Shown here: piece by piece, positions 35,114 through 44,902 of the stretch
How positions within the stretch are numbered: position 1 is the first letter of the stretch
How the letters are laid out: each line of letters begins with the position of its first letter
From: Meridianimarinicoccus sp044221805
GTDB taxonomy: Bacteria > Pseudomonadota > Alphaproteobacteria > Rhodobacterales > Rhodobacteraceae
DNA length: 64,000 nucleotides
Direction: 5' to 3'
Assembly: GCA_044221805.1 (NCBI GenBank)
Contig: JBGAOK010000005.1
Coordinates: forward strand, 1-64,000
Translations under genes and position numbers: made by a program
Notes under the pieces: model-generated
Database searches by the model: none
Seen by the model: the letters and a program-made list of their open reading frames with translations, nothing else
Told to the model about the DNA's origin: nothing

Positions 35114-36265
35114 ATGACCAAGATCGAACGCATAGAAACCGAGATCATCGACCTGCCGACCATTCGCGGTCATGTGCTGTCGATGACGACCATGGTCGTC
35201 CAGTCGATCGTTCTTGTCCGGATCCGCTTCTCGGACGGATCGGTCGGGCTGGGCGAGGGCACCTCGATCGGCGGCCTGAGCTATGGCTCGGAAAGCCCCG
35301 AGAGCATCAAGGCGGCGATCGACACCTATATCGCGCCGCTGGTCGAAGGCATGGACGCCGACAACGTCAACGCCGCCCGGGGCCGGATCGAGAAGGCCGT
35401 CCGCGGCAACCCGATCGCGCGGTGCGCGGTGGAATGCGCGCTGTGGGACGGGCTGGGCCGGCGGCTGGGCGTGCCGGTGGCGCAGCTTCTCGGCGGCGCG
35501 GTGCAGACCGGGCTCGACGTGGCCTGGACGCTGGCCTCGGGCAATTCCGAACAGGACATCGCCGAGGCCGAGGAGATGCTGGCGCTGCGCCGCCACCGCC
35601 AGTTCAAGCTGAAGATCGGCAAGCGCGACGTGCGCGCCGACATCGCCCATGTGGGCCGGATCTGCGCTGCGATCGGCGAGCGCGCCCGGATCACCGTCGA
35701 CGTGAACCAGGCCTGGGACCTGTTCGAGGCACGCTGGGGCCTTGCCGGCCTGCAGGAGATCGGCGTCGCCATGGTCGAACAGCCGACCAATGCAAGGATG
35801 CGCGACCAGTTGAAGGCGCTGACCGACGGCTACCGGATCGCCGTGATGGCGGACGAGGCGCTGCAGGGTCCGGTGGATGCGCTGCAGCACGCCTGCGACC
35901 GCGGCGCGGATGCCTTTGCGGTGAAGATCGGCCAGTCGGGCGGGCTGAAGCGCGCGGCCGAGGTCATCGCTATCGCCGAGGCTGCCGGGCTGGGCATCTA
36001 TGGCGGCACCATGCTGGAAGCCGGGGTCGGCACCGCCGCCTCGCTGCACCTGTTCGCGACGGTCGAGAAGATGACCTGGGGCACCGAGCTGTTCGGCCCG
36101 CTCCTGTTCAAGGACGAGATCCTGCGCGAGCCGCTGCGCTATGCCGAGTTCCAGATCCACCTGCCGGAAGGTCCCGGTCTGGGGATCGAGATCGACGAGG
36201 ACAAGGTCAAGCACTATCGCCGCGACCGTGCGGCGCCGGTGGCGCTGGCCGCGACCGCCCGCTAG
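35114..36265 (+). CDS. catB: muconate cycloisomerase
   Basis: 383 residues, normal length. It lactonises cis,cis-muconate to muconolactone in the catechol branch of the 3-oxoadipate pathway. Enolase-superfamily features: capping domain (1-130) ending GLGRRLGVPVAQLLGG, then FKLKIGKRD with the K-x-K general base, ITVDVNQAWD with the metal Asp, a Glu in MVEQPTNARM, MADEALQG and GLGIYGGTMLEAGVGTAAS. The start at 35114 fits the family N-terminus (TKIERIETEIIDLP); its SD is weak. 47 bases separate it from benA, so catB leads the ben operon. Confidence 0.9.
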   Translation: MTKIERIETEIIDLPTIRGHVLSMTTMVVQSIVLVRIRFSDGSVGLGEGTSIGGLSYGSESPESIKAAIDTYIAPLVEGMDADNVNAARGRIEKAVRGNPIARCAVECALWDGLGRRLGVPVAQLLGGAVQTGLDVAWTLASGNSEQDIAEAEEMLALRRHRQFKLKIGKRDVRADIAHVGRICAAIGERARITVDVNQAWDLFEARWGLAGLQEIGVAMVEQPTNARMRDQLKALTDGYRIAVMADEALQGPVDALQHACDRGADAFAVKIGQSGGLKRAAEVIAIAEAAGLGIYGGTMLEAGVGTAASLHLFATVEKMTWGTELFGPLLFKDEILREPLRYAEFQIHLPEGPGLGIEIDEDKVKHYRRDRAAPVALAATAR

Positions 36266-36312
36266 GGCGCCGCGCACCCCCGGAACCCCACAGAGAATGA
36301 AGGAGGAGGACC

Positions 36313-37704
36313 ATGCTGACATTGCCCAAACTCGACGAGCTTGAACGCCGTCTGGAAGGCGCCGTCGTGGACGACCCGGCGAACGGCATCTTCCGCGCTC
36401 GGCGCGACATCTTCAGCGACCCGGACCTGTTCGAGCTGGAGATGACGCACATCTTCGAGGGCAACTGGATCTACATGGCCCATGAAAGCCAGATCCCGAA
36501 CCCCGGCGACTACTTCACCCTGACCATGGGCCGGACCCCGGTCATGATCACCCGCGACAAGGACGGCCAGCTTCACGCGCTGGTCAATGCCTGCTCGCAC
36601 CGGGGCGCCATGCTGTGCCGGTTCAAGCGCCGCAACCAGCGCACCTTCACCTGCCCGTTCCACGGCTGGACCTTCTCGAACACCGGCAAGCTTCTGAAGG
36701 TCAAGGACCCCGAGGGCGCCGGCTATCCCGAGCAGTTCAACAAGGACGGCAGCCACGACCTGACCAGGGTCGCCCGGTTCGAGAACTACCGCGGCTTCCT
36801 GTTCGGCTCGCTCCGCGCCGATGTGGCGCCGCTTTCGGAATATCTGGGCGAGGCGCGGAAGATGATCGACATGATCGTCGACCAGTCCGAGGACGGGCTC
36901 GAGGTCCTGCGCGGTCAGGGCACCTATACCTTCGACGGCAACTGGAAGCTTCAGGCCGAGAACGGCGCCGACGGCTACCACGTCTCGGCGGTGCACTGGA
37001 ACTATGTGGCGACCACCTCGCGGCGCAGCCAGGACGGCAAGGAAGACAAGATCAAGGCCAACGATGCCTCGAAATGGTCGAAGCAGAAGGGCGGCTTCCA
37101 TTCCTATGTGAACGGCCACCTGCTGCTGTGGACCACCTGGGCCGACCCGACCAACCGCCCGGTCTATGCCCGGCGCGCGGAATTCGCGGCGAAGCATGGC
37201 GAGGCCAAGGCAGACTGGATGGTGGGGGTTCTGCGCAATCTCTGCCTTTACCCGAACGTCTTCCTGATGGACCAGTTTTCCAGCCAGATCAGGGTGTTCC
37301 GCCCGATCGCGGTCGACCGGACGGAAGTGACGATCTACTGCATCGCGCCGAAGGGAGAAAGCGCCGACGCGCGGGCGCGGCGGATCCGCCAGTACGAGGA
37401 TTTCTTCAACGCCTCCGGCATGGCGACCCCGGACGATACCGAGGAATTCCGCGCCACGCAGCGCGGCTATGCCGGCGCGGCCCATGCGAAGTGGAACGAC
37501 CTGACCCGCGGCGCGCGCCAGTGGATCGAGGGCCCCGACGAGGAGGCGAAGAAGCTCGGCATCACCCCGATCCTGTCGGGGGCCCGGACCGAGGACGAAG
37601 GGCTGTTCGTGGTCCAGCACAGCCAGTGGGGCGAACGGATGGCCCGGGCGATCGCCGAGGAGCGCGCGCTCAGGACCGGCGACCAGGCGATTGCGGCGGA
37701 GTGA
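36313..37704 (+). CDS. benA: benzoate 1,2-dioxygenase, large (alpha) subunit
   Basis: 463 residues. Terminal oxygenase that makes the benzoate cis-diol. Rieske cluster ligands Cys94/His96 (ACSHRGAML) and Cys114/His117 (CPFHGW) are present. The mononuclear iron motif is ENGADGYHVSAVHWN with His223 and His228. The line KVKDPEGAGYPEQFNKDGS is strongly BenA-like. gaaggagga precedes the ATG. First of four ben genes on one transcript. Confidence 0.94.
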   Translation: MLTLPKLDELERRLEGAVVDDPANGIFRARRDIFSDPDLFELEMTHIFEGNWIYMAHESQIPNPGDYFTLTMGRTPVMITRDKDGQLHALVNACSHRGAMLCRFKRRNQRTFTCPFHGWTFSNTGKLLKVKDPEGAGYPEQFNKDGSHDLTRVARFENYRGFLFGSLRADVAPLSEYLGEARKMIDMIVDQSEDGLEVLRGQGTYTFDGNWKLQAENGADGYHVSAVHWNYVATTSRRSQDGKEDKIKANDASKWSKQKGGFHSYVNGHLLLWTTWADPTNRPVYARRAEFAAKHGEAKADWMVGVLRNLCLYPNVFLMDQFSSQIRVFRPIAVDRTEVTIYCIAPKGESADARARRIRQYEDFFNASGMATPDDTEEFRATQRGYAGAAHAKWNDLTRGARQWIEGPDEEAKKLGITPILSGARTEDEGLFVVQHSQWGERMARAIAEERALRTGDQAIAAE

Positions 37705-37709
37705 CCGGG

Positions 37710-38240
37710 ATGACCACCAGCGTTCTTGAAAAGACCCCCGCCATGGCCCGCGAGCTGGGCATCGACCAGGTGCAGGCCTTCCTCTACGCCGAGGCGCGCG
37801 CGCTCGACGACCGCGACTGGGACACCTGGCTGACCTTCTATCGCGACGATGTCGAGTTCTGGATGCCGTCGTGGGACGATTTCGACACCCTGACCGAGGA
37901 TCCGCAGACCGAGATCTCGCTGATCTGGTACGGCGACAAGGGCGGGCTGGAGGATCGCGTCTTCCGGATCCGCACCGACCGGTCCTCGGCCACCTCGCTG
38001 CCCGAGCCGCGCACCTCGCACAACATCACCAATGTCGAGATCCTGCGCCAGCAGGACGGCGTTCTCGAACTGCGCTTCAACTGGGTGACGCTCAGCTATC
38101 GCTACCACGACACCGACCGGCACTGGGGCACGTCCTTCTACACGCTCGACGCCACCGGCGCGAAGCCCCTGATCACGAAGAAGAAAGTCGTCATGAAGAA
38201 CGACTGCATCCACCACGTGGTCGATATCTATCACATCTGA
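37710..38240 (+). CDS. benB: benzoate 1,2-dioxygenase, small (beta) subunit
   Basis: 176 residues from ATG 37710, five bases after benA. Ring-hydroxylating beta-subunit fold (cystatin/NTF2-like): FLYAEARALDDRDWDTWL, then TSHNITNVEIL and the C-terminal LITKKKVVMKNDCIHHVVDI. It stabilises the alpha3beta3 oxygenase. A second in-frame ATG at 37743 is possible, but family members start close to the upstream one. Confidence 0.92.
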   Translation: MTTSVLEKTPAMARELGIDQVQAFLYAEARALDDRDWDTWLTFYRDDVEFWMPSWDDFDTLTEDPQTEISLIWYGDKGGLEDRVFRIRTDRSSATSLPEPRTSHNITNVEILRQQDGVLELRFNWVTLSYRYHDTDRHWGTSFYTLDATGAKPLITKKKVVMKNDCIHHVVDIYHI

Positions 38241-38311
38241 CCCGGGCCCGCCGGTTCCGGAACATCCAGCCCCCGGCCCAAGGCGGCCAGGGGCGAGGGA
38301 GGAGACATGCC

Positions 38312-39328
38312 ATGAGCTATAAGGTTGCGCTGAACTTCGAGGATGGCGTCACCCGCGTCATCACCGTCGATGCGGACGAGAAGATCACCGAGGCCGCCTT
38401 CCGCCAGCGGATCAACATCCCGATGGACTGCCGGGACGGCGTCTGCGGCACCTGCAAGTGCCGCTGCGAGGACGGCAGCTATACCCTCGGCGACTATCTC
38501 GACGAGGCGATGACCGAGGACGAGGCGGCCGAGCGCTTCGTGCTGACCTGCCAGATGACGGTCGACAGCGACTGCGTGATCGCCGTTCCCGCCTCCTCGG
38601 TGGTCTGCAAGACCGGGGCCGAGGCGGTCGGGGGCGAGATCACCGCGATCGAGCCGCTGTCTGCCACCTCGTTCGGGCTGAAGGTCCGGATGGACCGGCC
38701 GATGGCCTTCCTGCCCGGCCAGTATGTGAACATCACGGTGCCCGGCACCGACCTGCACCGGTCCTATTCCTTCTCCTCCGCCCCCGGCGCGGCCGAGGCC
38801 GGCTTCCTGATCCGGAACCTTCCCGGCGGGGCGATGAGCGGCTTCCTGGCCGCCGGCCGGACCGGCGAGCGGGTGACCCTGACCGGGCCGATGGGCGCCT
38901 TCTACCTGCGCCCGGTGACGCGCCCGCAGCTCTGGCTGGCGGGCGGGACCGGGCTTGCGCCCTTCCTGTCGATGCTGGAACAGCTTGCCCGCACCGGTTG
39001 CGACCAGCCGGTGACGCTCTATTACGCCGTCACCCGCGCCGCCGATCTGGTCGAGATTGCGCGCGTCGAGGATCTGGCGGAACGGATCGGCACGGTCACC
39101 GTCATCACCATCCTTGCGGCCGATGACGAGGCGCATCCGAAGAAGGGTTTCGTCACCGACCACATCACGGCGGGCGAGTTGAACGGCGGCGATGTCGACG
39201 TCTATCTCTGCGGTCCGCCGCCGATGGTGGAAGCCGTGCGCCAGCACTTCGGCGCCCTCGGCGTGACCCCGGCGAGCTTCCATTTCGAGAAGTTCACCCC
39301 GACCGAGACCCGCGCGGCCGCCGCATGA
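38312..39328 (+). CDS. benC: benzoate 1,2-dioxygenase electron-transfer component
   Basis: 338 residues. It passes electrons from NADH to the oxygenase. N-terminal plant-type [2Fe-2S] ferredoxin with Cys40, Cys45, Cys48 (CRDGVCGTCKCRC) and Cys80 (LTCQM), then FAD domain RSYSFSSAPG and NAD domain WLAGGTGLAPFLSM and VYLCGPPPMVEAV. The order ferredoxin-FAD-NAD matches BenC. Stop overlaps the benD start (ATGA). Confidence 0.93.
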   Translation: MSYKVALNFEDGVTRVITVDADEKITEAAFRQRINIPMDCRDGVCGTCKCRCEDGSYTLGDYLDEAMTEDEAAERFVLTCQMTVDSDCVIAVPASSVVCKTGAEAVGGEITAIEPLSATSFGLKVRMDRPMAFLPGQYVNITVPGTDLHRSYSFSSAPGAAEAGFLIRNLPGGAMSGFLAAGRTGERVTLTGPMGAFYLRPVTRPQLWLAGGTGLAPFLSMLEQLARTGCDQPVTLYYAVTRAADLVEIARVEDLAERIGTVTVITILAADDEAHPKKGFVTDHITAGELNGGDVDVYLCGPPPMVEAVRQHFGALGVTPASFHFEKFTPTETRAAAA

Positions 39329-40104
39329 GACCCCGGTTCGAAGGCAAGTGCGCCGTCGTCACCGGCGCGGCGCAGGGGATCGGCCGGCGCGTCGCCGAGG
39401 GCCTCGCGGCGGAAGGCGCCGAGGTGCTGATCGTCGACCGCTCGCCGGCGCGCGCTGACGTGGTCAAGGCGATCCGCGCCGCCGGCGGCAAGGCCAGCGC
39501 GCTGTCGGCCGACCTGGAAACCTGGGCCGGCTGCCGGAAGGCGATGGACAAGGCGGTCGCGCTGTGGGGCCGGATCGACATCCTGGTCAACAATGTGGGC
39601 GGGACGATCTGGGCCAAGCCCTTCGAGCATTACCAGCCCGACCAGATCGACGCCGAGGTGCGCCGGTCGCTGTTCCCGACGCTTTATTGCTGCCGCGCCG
39701 CGCTGGACCCGATGCTGGCGGCGGGCAAGGGGGTCATCGTCAATGTCAGTTCGATCGCCACGCGCGGGCTGAACCGGGTGCCCTATGCCGCCGCCAAGGG
39801 GGGCGTGAACGCGATCACCGCCTCCTTGGCCTGGGAAGTGGCCGAACGCGGCATCCGGGTGGTGGCGACCGCGCCGGGCGGGACCGAGGCGCCGCCGCGG
39901 GTGGTGCCGCGCAACCCGAACGCAGCCACCGAGCAGCCCGCCGACTGGTACCAGACCATCGTCGACCAGACGATCCGGTCGAGCCTGATGAAACGCTACG
40001 GCACGCTCGACGAGCAGGCCGGACCGATCCTGTTCCTGGCATCCGACGATGCCTCGTACATCACCGGCGTCACCCTGCCCGTCGGGGGCGGAGACCTGGG
40101 CTAG
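39325..40104 (+). CDS. benD: 1,6-dihydroxycyclohexa-2,4-diene-1-carboxylate dehydrogenase
   Basis: 259 residues. SDR that oxidises and decarboxylates the benzoate cis-diol to catechol with NAD. Motifs: TGAAQGIG, ILVNNVGGTIW and the active site YAAAKGGV. The PGGTEAPPRVVPRN region after the active site is typical of BenD rather than general SDRs. Coupled to benC. The transporter genes follow after 38 bases. Confidence 0.92.
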   Translation: MRPRFEGKCAVVTGAAQGIGRRVAEGLAAEGAEVLIVDRSPARADVVKAIRAAGGKASALSADLETWAGCRKAMDKAVALWGRIDILVNNVGGTIWAKPFEHYQPDQIDAEVRRSLFPTLYCCRAALDPMLAAGKGVIVNVSSIATRGLNRVPYAAAKGGVNAITASLAWEVAERGIRVVATAPGGTEAPPRVVPRNPNAATEQPADWYQTIVDQTIRSSLMKRYGTLDEQAGPILFLASDDASYITGVTLPVGGGDLG

Positions 40105-40142
40105 GGCCGCGACGCCACCACCGATCCTTGGGAGGAACCACC

Positions 40143-41321
40143 ATGAAGACCCTGCTTTCCGCAGGCGCCGTTGCGCTTGCCACGACCTGCCTTGTCCAGT
40201 CGGCCGCGGCCGAGGACATCACCGTCGGGCTGCTGCTGCCCTATTCCGGCGTCTATGCCGCGCTGGGGACCGAGATCGAGGCCGGCTTCCGGCTGGGTCT
40301 CGACACCTTCGGGCCGGAGGCCGGCGCCAGCTTCACGGTGATCAGCGAGGACAGCGAGGCGAAGCCGCCGGTGGGCCTGGCCAAGGCGCGCAAGCTGGTC
40401 CTGCAGGACGATGTGGACGTGATCGCGGGCATCGTCAGTTCCGGCGTGCTGGGCGCAGTGCGGGATTTCGTCGACGGCGCCAAGGTGCCGCTGATCGTCG
40501 CCAATGCCGGCAATGACGAGGCGACCGGCGAGCAGTGCAGCCCCTACATCGTGCGCATGTCCTTCTCGAACGCGCAGGTGAACCGGCCCATGGGCCAGTG
40601 GCTGCACGACCAAGGCGTGCAGAAGGTCTATACGCTGGCCCCCGACTATGCCGCCGGGCAGCAGATGATCGGCGCCTTCGCCGATGCCTTCACCGCGGCG
40701 GGCGGCGAGATCGTCGGCCAGGAATTCACCCCCTTCCAGAAGACCCAGGATTTCGGCCCCTACCTTGCCAAGGCGAAGGCCAGCGGCGCCGACGCGGTCT
40801 ATGCCTTCTACGCCGGGGGCGAGGCGATCTCGTTCGTCAAGCAATACGACAGCTTCGGCCTGAAGACCGACCTGCCGCTCTATGGCGCGGGCTTCCTGAC
40901 CTCGGCGCTTTATGTCGCCGCGGAAGGTCCGGCGGCCGAGGGCGTCATCGCCGCGCTGCACTATGTGCCGACGATCGAGAACCCGGCCAACGCGGCCTTC
41001 GTCCAGGCCTTCACCGCGCAGACCGGGCACGCGCCGTCGGAATATGCCGTCCATGGCTATGACGCGGCCCATGCGCTGGTCCTGGCCGTCGCCTCCGGCG
41101 CCACCGACCGTGCGGGCATCGCCAAGGCGCTGAGCCGGACCGCCTTCGACGGGCCGCGCGGCGCCACCGCGATCGACCCGGCCACCAACAACATCGTGCA
41201 GCCGGTCTATGTCTACGAGACCGTCGCGGGGCCGGCCGGGCTGACCCAGAAGGTGCTGGCCGAGCTGCCCGCCCAGGCCGACCCGGCGAATGGCTGCGGG
41301 CTGGCGCTGGCGTCGAACTGA
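40143..41321 (+). CDS. LIV-type ABC transporter, substrate-binding protein
   Basis: 392 residues with a signal peptide (1-23, ending AAAED). Periplasmic-binding fold type I, as in branched-chain amino acid and aromatic-acid binding proteins: VGLLLPYSGVYAALGTEI, PLIVANAGNDEATG, EFTPFQKTQDFGPYL. SD gggagg before the ATG. Following benABCD, it most likely binds benzoate or a related aromatic acid, by analogy with known aromatic-acid LIV transporters; substrate not shown. Confidence 0.88.
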   Translation: MKTLLSAGAVALATTCLVQSAAAEDITVGLLLPYSGVYAALGTEIEAGFRLGLDTFGPEAGASFTVISEDSEAKPPVGLAKARKLVLQDDVDVIAGIVSSGVLGAVRDFVDGAKVPLIVANAGNDEATGEQCSPYIVRMSFSNAQVNRPMGQWLHDQGVQKVYTLAPDYAAGQQMIGAFADAFTAAGGEIVGQEFTPFQKTQDFGPYLAKAKASGADAVYAFYAGGEAISFVKQYDSFGLKTDLPLYGAGFLTSALYVAAEGPAAEGVIAALHYVPTIENPANAAFVQAFTAQTGHAPSEYAVHGYDAAHALVLAVASGATDRAGIAKALSRTAFDGPRGATAIDPATNNIVQPVYVYETVAGPAGLTQKVLAELPAQADPANGCGLALASN

Positions 41322-41412
41322 CCCGGCAGAGCGCCCCCCCGGCGGCCAGCCCCCCGCGTGGTGGGGCCGGTCGTGCCCCCGATCCCCTGAAACCCGCATC
41401 ACGGAGACCGCG

Positions 41413-42276
41413 ATGGATCCCGGATTCTGGCTGTTCCAGACACTCAATGCGCTTCAGCTCTCGATGCTGCTGTTCCTGCTCTCGGTCGGGCTGACGGTCA
41501 TCTTCGGACTGATGCATTTCGTCAACCTTGCCCATGGCGCACTCTATGCCTTCGGCGCCTATCTGGCCGCCACCGTGGCGGGCCAGTTCGGCTTCTGGGC
41601 CGGCTTCGTGCTGGCGCCGCTGCTGGTCGCCGGGATCGGGCTGGGGCTTTATGCGACGCTGATCCGGCGGATGCGCCGGGCCGGGCCGATGGCGCAGGTG
41701 CTGGTCACCTTCGGGCTGATCTTCGCGCTGCTCGACCTGACGCGGATCCTCTGGGGCGACATCGCCATCGGGATCGAGCTGCCGGCGGCGCTGTCCGGCC
41801 GGGTGATGATCGGCGGCGTCGACTACCCGACCTACCGGCTGTTCATCATCGGCCTTGGCGGGGCGGTCTTCGCCGCGCTGGCGGTGATCCTGACCCGGAC
41901 CCAGATCGGCGCGATGATCCGTGCCGGGGTCGACAACGACGCCATGGCCGCCTGCCTGGGGATCAATGTCGAGCGGCTGTTCTTCATCGTCTTCTGCATC
42001 GGCTGCGCGCTGGCGGGGCTGGCCGGCGCGGTCGCCGCACCGGTCCTGTCGGTGACCCCGGACATGGGGCTGCAGATCCTGATCCCGACCCTGATCGTCG
42101 TGGTGATCGGCGGACTCGGCTCGCTGAAGGGGGCGATCACCGGCTCGCTGATCTATGGCTTCGTGCAGACCTTCGGGGCGGTGCTGCTGCCCGGTTTCGC
42201 CTCGGTGCTGATCTACGCCCTTCTGGCCCTGGTCCTGGTCACGCGCCCCGCCGGGCTGTTCCCCGCGAGAGGATGA
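41413..42276 (+). CDS. LIV-type ABC transporter, permease 1 (LivH-like)
   Basis: 287 residues, about eight membrane segments. Typical LivH motifs: VNLAHGALYAFGAYLA, RTQIGAMIRAGVDNDAMAAC, and VVVIGGLGSLKGAITGSLI with the EAA-like loop for ATPase contact. ATG 41413 follows acggagacc. Overlaps the next gene by four bases. Confidence 0.9.
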   Translation: MDPGFWLFQTLNALQLSMLLFLLSVGLTVIFGLMHFVNLAHGALYAFGAYLAATVAGQFGFWAGFVLAPLLVAGIGLGLYATLIRRMRRAGPMAQVLVTFGLIFALLDLTRILWGDIAIGIELPAALSGRVMIGGVDYPTYRLFIIGLGGAVFAALAVILTRTQIGAMIRAGVDNDAMAACLGINVERLFFIVFCIGCALAGLAGAVAAPVLSVTPDMGLQILIPTLIVVVIGGLGSLKGAITGSLIYGFVQTFGAVLLPGFASVLIYALLALVLVTRPAGLFPARG

Positions 42277-43298
42277 CAGTGATGTTCCGCCATACGCCGT
42301 TCCGCCGCCTGACCCTGGCCGTCCTTGCCGTCCTGGCGCTTTATGCCGCCGTCACCGCCGGCTATTTCGGGCAGGAGATCCTGGCCGAGATCGCGATCCT
42401 TGCGCTGCTGGCGATCGCGCTGGATCTGGTTGCCGGGTTCGGTGGCATGGTCTCGCTCTGCCATGGGGCGCTGCTGGGGGCCGGGGCCTATGCCTATGGC
42501 GTCCTGACCGTGACCTTCGGGATGGGCGCCCTGCCGGCGATGCTGGCCGCGATCCTGTTCACCGGGGCCCTGGCCTGGGTCATCGGCGCGGTCTGCGCCG
42601 GCAGTCAGGGCATCTATTTCATCATGGTGACGCTGGCCTTCGGGCAGATGGCCTATGCCTTCGTATTCGAAAGCCCGTGGCTGGGCGGGGATGACGGCAT
42701 GGCGGGGATGCCGCGGCCGGATCTTGCGGCGCTTGGCATCGACCTGAACGACGGCCGGAGCTTCGCGCTTTACGCCCTTGCCCTGCTGGCGCTTGGCTAT
42801 GCCTTCGCGGCGCAGGTGCTGGGCGCGGGTCTGGGCCGCAGCCTTGTCGGCATCCATGGCAGCGAGAAGCGGATGCGCGCGCTGGGTCTGGTGACCTGGC
42901 GGATCAAGGCGGCGGCCTTCGGCCTGTCGGGGCTGATCGCCGGTCTGGCCGGGGTGATCGCCGCCCAGCAGACCATGTTCATCTCGCCCGGGCTGCTGGG
43001 CTGGACCGGGTCGGGCGAGGCGCTGGTGGTGGTGATCCTGGGCGGGCTGGGCACGCTGGTCGGCCCCATCGTCGGCGCCGCGGCCTTCGTCCTGCTGCGC
43101 CACGAGGTCAGCGCGATCACCCCCTACTGGCATCTGGTCACCGGCCTGATCCTGATCGCCGTGGTGATGAGCGGGGCCGGCGGCATCTTCGGCTTCCTCG
43201 AAACCCGGGTCGCCCGGCTGGGCGCGCGGCTTGGCGCGCGCCGGGCCGCCCGGCACCCGGCCGCCCCCCTTGCAGAAGGAACCATCCGCGATGCTTGA
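42273..43298 (+). CDS. LIV-type ABC transporter, permease 2 (LivM-like)
   Basis: 341 residues, about ten membrane segments. LivM signatures: LVAGFGGMVSLCHGALLGAG, MRALGLVTWRIKAAAFGLSG and VVVILGGLGTLVGPIVGAAA. The C-terminal end is Ala/Arg-rich and overlaps the next start by eight bases. Two possible starts, ATG 42273 and 42282. Confidence 0.9.
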   Translation: MTVMFRHTPFRRLTLAVLAVLALYAAVTAGYFGQEILAEIAILALLAIALDLVAGFGGMVSLCHGALLGAGAYAYGVLTVTFGMGALPAMLAAILFTGALAWVIGAVCAGSQGIYFIMVTLAFGQMAYAFVFESPWLGGDDGMAGMPRPDLAALGIDLNDGRSFALYALALLALGYAFAAQVLGAGLGRSLVGIHGSEKRMRALGLVTWRIKAAAFGLSGLIAGLAGVIAAQQTMFISPGLLGWTGSGEALVVVILGGLGTLVGPIVGAAAFVLLRHEVSAITPYWHLVTGLILIAVVMSGAGGIFGFLETRVARLGARLGARRAARHPAAPLAEGTIRDA

Positions 43299-44034
43299 GG
43301 TCCGCAATCTCGACAAGCGCTTCGGCGCCATCCACGTCACCCGCAACGTCTCGCTGAGGCTGGAGAAGGGCGAACGGCGGGTGATCCTTGGCCCAAACGG
43401 GGCGGGCAAGACGACGCTCTTCAACCAGCTGGTGGGCGAGATCGCCCCGGATGCCGGGCAGATCCTGCTCGATGGTGCGGACATCACCGCCCTTCCGGTT
43501 CCGGCGCGCGCCCGGCGCGGCCTGTCGCGCAGCTATCAGAAGAACACCCTGTTCGACGCGCTGACGATCCGCGAGAACCTTGGCCTTGCGGCGGCGGTGC
43601 AGGCGGGGGTGGCGGCATCCTTGCTGCGCGACAGCCTCGCCGATGCCCGGGTGCGCGAGACCGTGACCGAGGTGGCCGAGCAGACCCAGCTTGTCCCATA
43701 CCTGGACCAGCGGGTGATCGAGGTCTCCTACGGCATCCGCCGGCAGCTCGAGGTCGGGGTGGCGCTGGCCACCCGGCCACGGGTGATCCTGATGGACGAG
43801 CCGACCTCGGGCATCGGTCCCGAGATGCAGCGCGGCTTCCACCGGATGCTGTCCGCCCTGCCGCGGGACCTGACGCTTCTGATCATCGAGCACGACATGG
43901 ACCTGGCCTTCGACGTCGCCGACAGCATCACCGTGCTGAATTATGGCGAGGTCGTGTTCGACGGCGCGCCCGAGGCGGCCCGGGGATCCGCGCTGCTGAA
44001 GGACATCTATCTGGGGAGCTGGGAAGATGCTTGA
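43291..44034 (+). CDS. LIV-type ABC transporter, ATPase 1 (LivG-like)
   Basis: 247 residues. Walker A GPNGAGKTT, a signature region EVSYGIRRQLEVGVALAT (diverged from LSGGQ: VSYGIRRQ), Walker B VILMDEPTSG and switch His in IEHDMDLAF. LivG proteins often have the atypical signature. Start at 43291 is placed by the MLEVRNLDKRFG N-terminus and AAGGA upstream. Overlaps the next gene by eight bases. Confidence 0.9.
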   Translation: MLEVRNLDKRFGAIHVTRNVSLRLEKGERRVILGPNGAGKTTLFNQLVGEIAPDAGQILLDGADITALPVPARARRGLSRSYQKNTLFDALTIRENLGLAAAVQAGVAASLLRDSLADARVRETVTEVAEQTQLVPYLDQRVIEVSYGIRRQLEVGVALATRPRVILMDEPTSGIGPEMQRGFHRMLSALPRDLTLLIIEHDMDLAFDVADSITVLNYGEVVFDGAPEAARGSALLKDIYLGSWEDA

Positions 44035-44731
44035 ACTGAGGGACATCCAGTCCGGCTATGGCGAGACCCGCGTCCTGCATGGGCTGAGCCTGACCGCGCG
44101 GGCCGGCCGCGTGCTGGCCGTGCTGGGCCGCAACGGGGCGGGAAAAAGCACCACGCTGAAGACGATCATGGGGCTTCTGCCGGCGACCGCCGGGTCGATC
44201 ACCCTTGCCGGCCGGGCCTTGCCGCGCCGGCCCTACGAGGTGGCGGCGCAGGGGATCGCCTATGTGCCCGAGACCCGGGACATCTTCCCCTCGCTCAGCG
44301 TGCGCGAGAACCTCGAGATCGCCGCCGGGCGCTTCCCGGTCCCCGAGGGCGCCGCGCCCTGGACGCTGGCGCGGGTGATCGAGCTGTTCCCCCGGCTGGG
44401 CGAGCGGCTCGAGAATGGCGGCACCCAGTTGTCCGGGGGGGAACAGCAGATGCTGGCGATCGCCCGGGCGCTGCTGCTCAATCCGCGGCTGCTGATCCTT
44501 GACGAGCCGACCGAGGGGCTGGCGCCGATCATCGTGAAGCTGATCCACGACAAGCTGGCCGAGCTGAAGCACGAGGGCCTGTCGATGGTGCTGGTGGAGC
44601 AGAATTTCGGCTTCGCCACCTCGCTGGCCGATGACGTCGCGGTGGTCAGCAAGGGGCAGGTGGTCTGGACCGGGACGCCGGCCGAGATCCGCGCCGATGC
44701 GGATCTGCAGCACCGCTGGCTGGGGGTGTGA
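44027..44731 (+). CDS. LIV-type ABC transporter, ATPase 2 (LivF-like)
   Basis: 234 residues. Walker A GRNGAGKST, signature LSGGEQQMLAIARAL, Walker B LLILDEPTEGLAP, and VEQNFGFA with the switch region of LivF proteins. Completes a five-gene LIV-type uptake system. No clear U-run terminator is seen in the 171 bases before the convergent benE remnant. Confidence 0.9.
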   Translation: MLELRDIQSGYGETRVLHGLSLTARAGRVLAVLGRNGAGKSTTLKTIMGLLPATAGSITLAGRALPRRPYEVAAQGIAYVPETRDIFPSLSVRENLEIAAGRFPVPEGAAPWTLARVIELFPRLGERLENGGTQLSGGEQQMLAIARALLLNPRLLILDEPTEGLAPIIVKLIHDKLAELKHEGLSMVLVEQNFGFATSLADDVAVVSKGQVVWTGTPAEIRADADLQHRWLGV

Positions 44732-44902
44732 GGCGGCCTGGCCCCCGATCCCCTCGGCCACGCTGCGCGTGCCGGCATCCCGGGTCGGGCCAAGCGGCGC
44801 CGTTGCACCTGACGCCGCCACGCGGCGATGAAGCGGAACCCGGGCGGAACACGGCCGGCATCGGGCACCCCAGGGTTCCCCGTCTTCAGGCGATAATGGC
44901 AG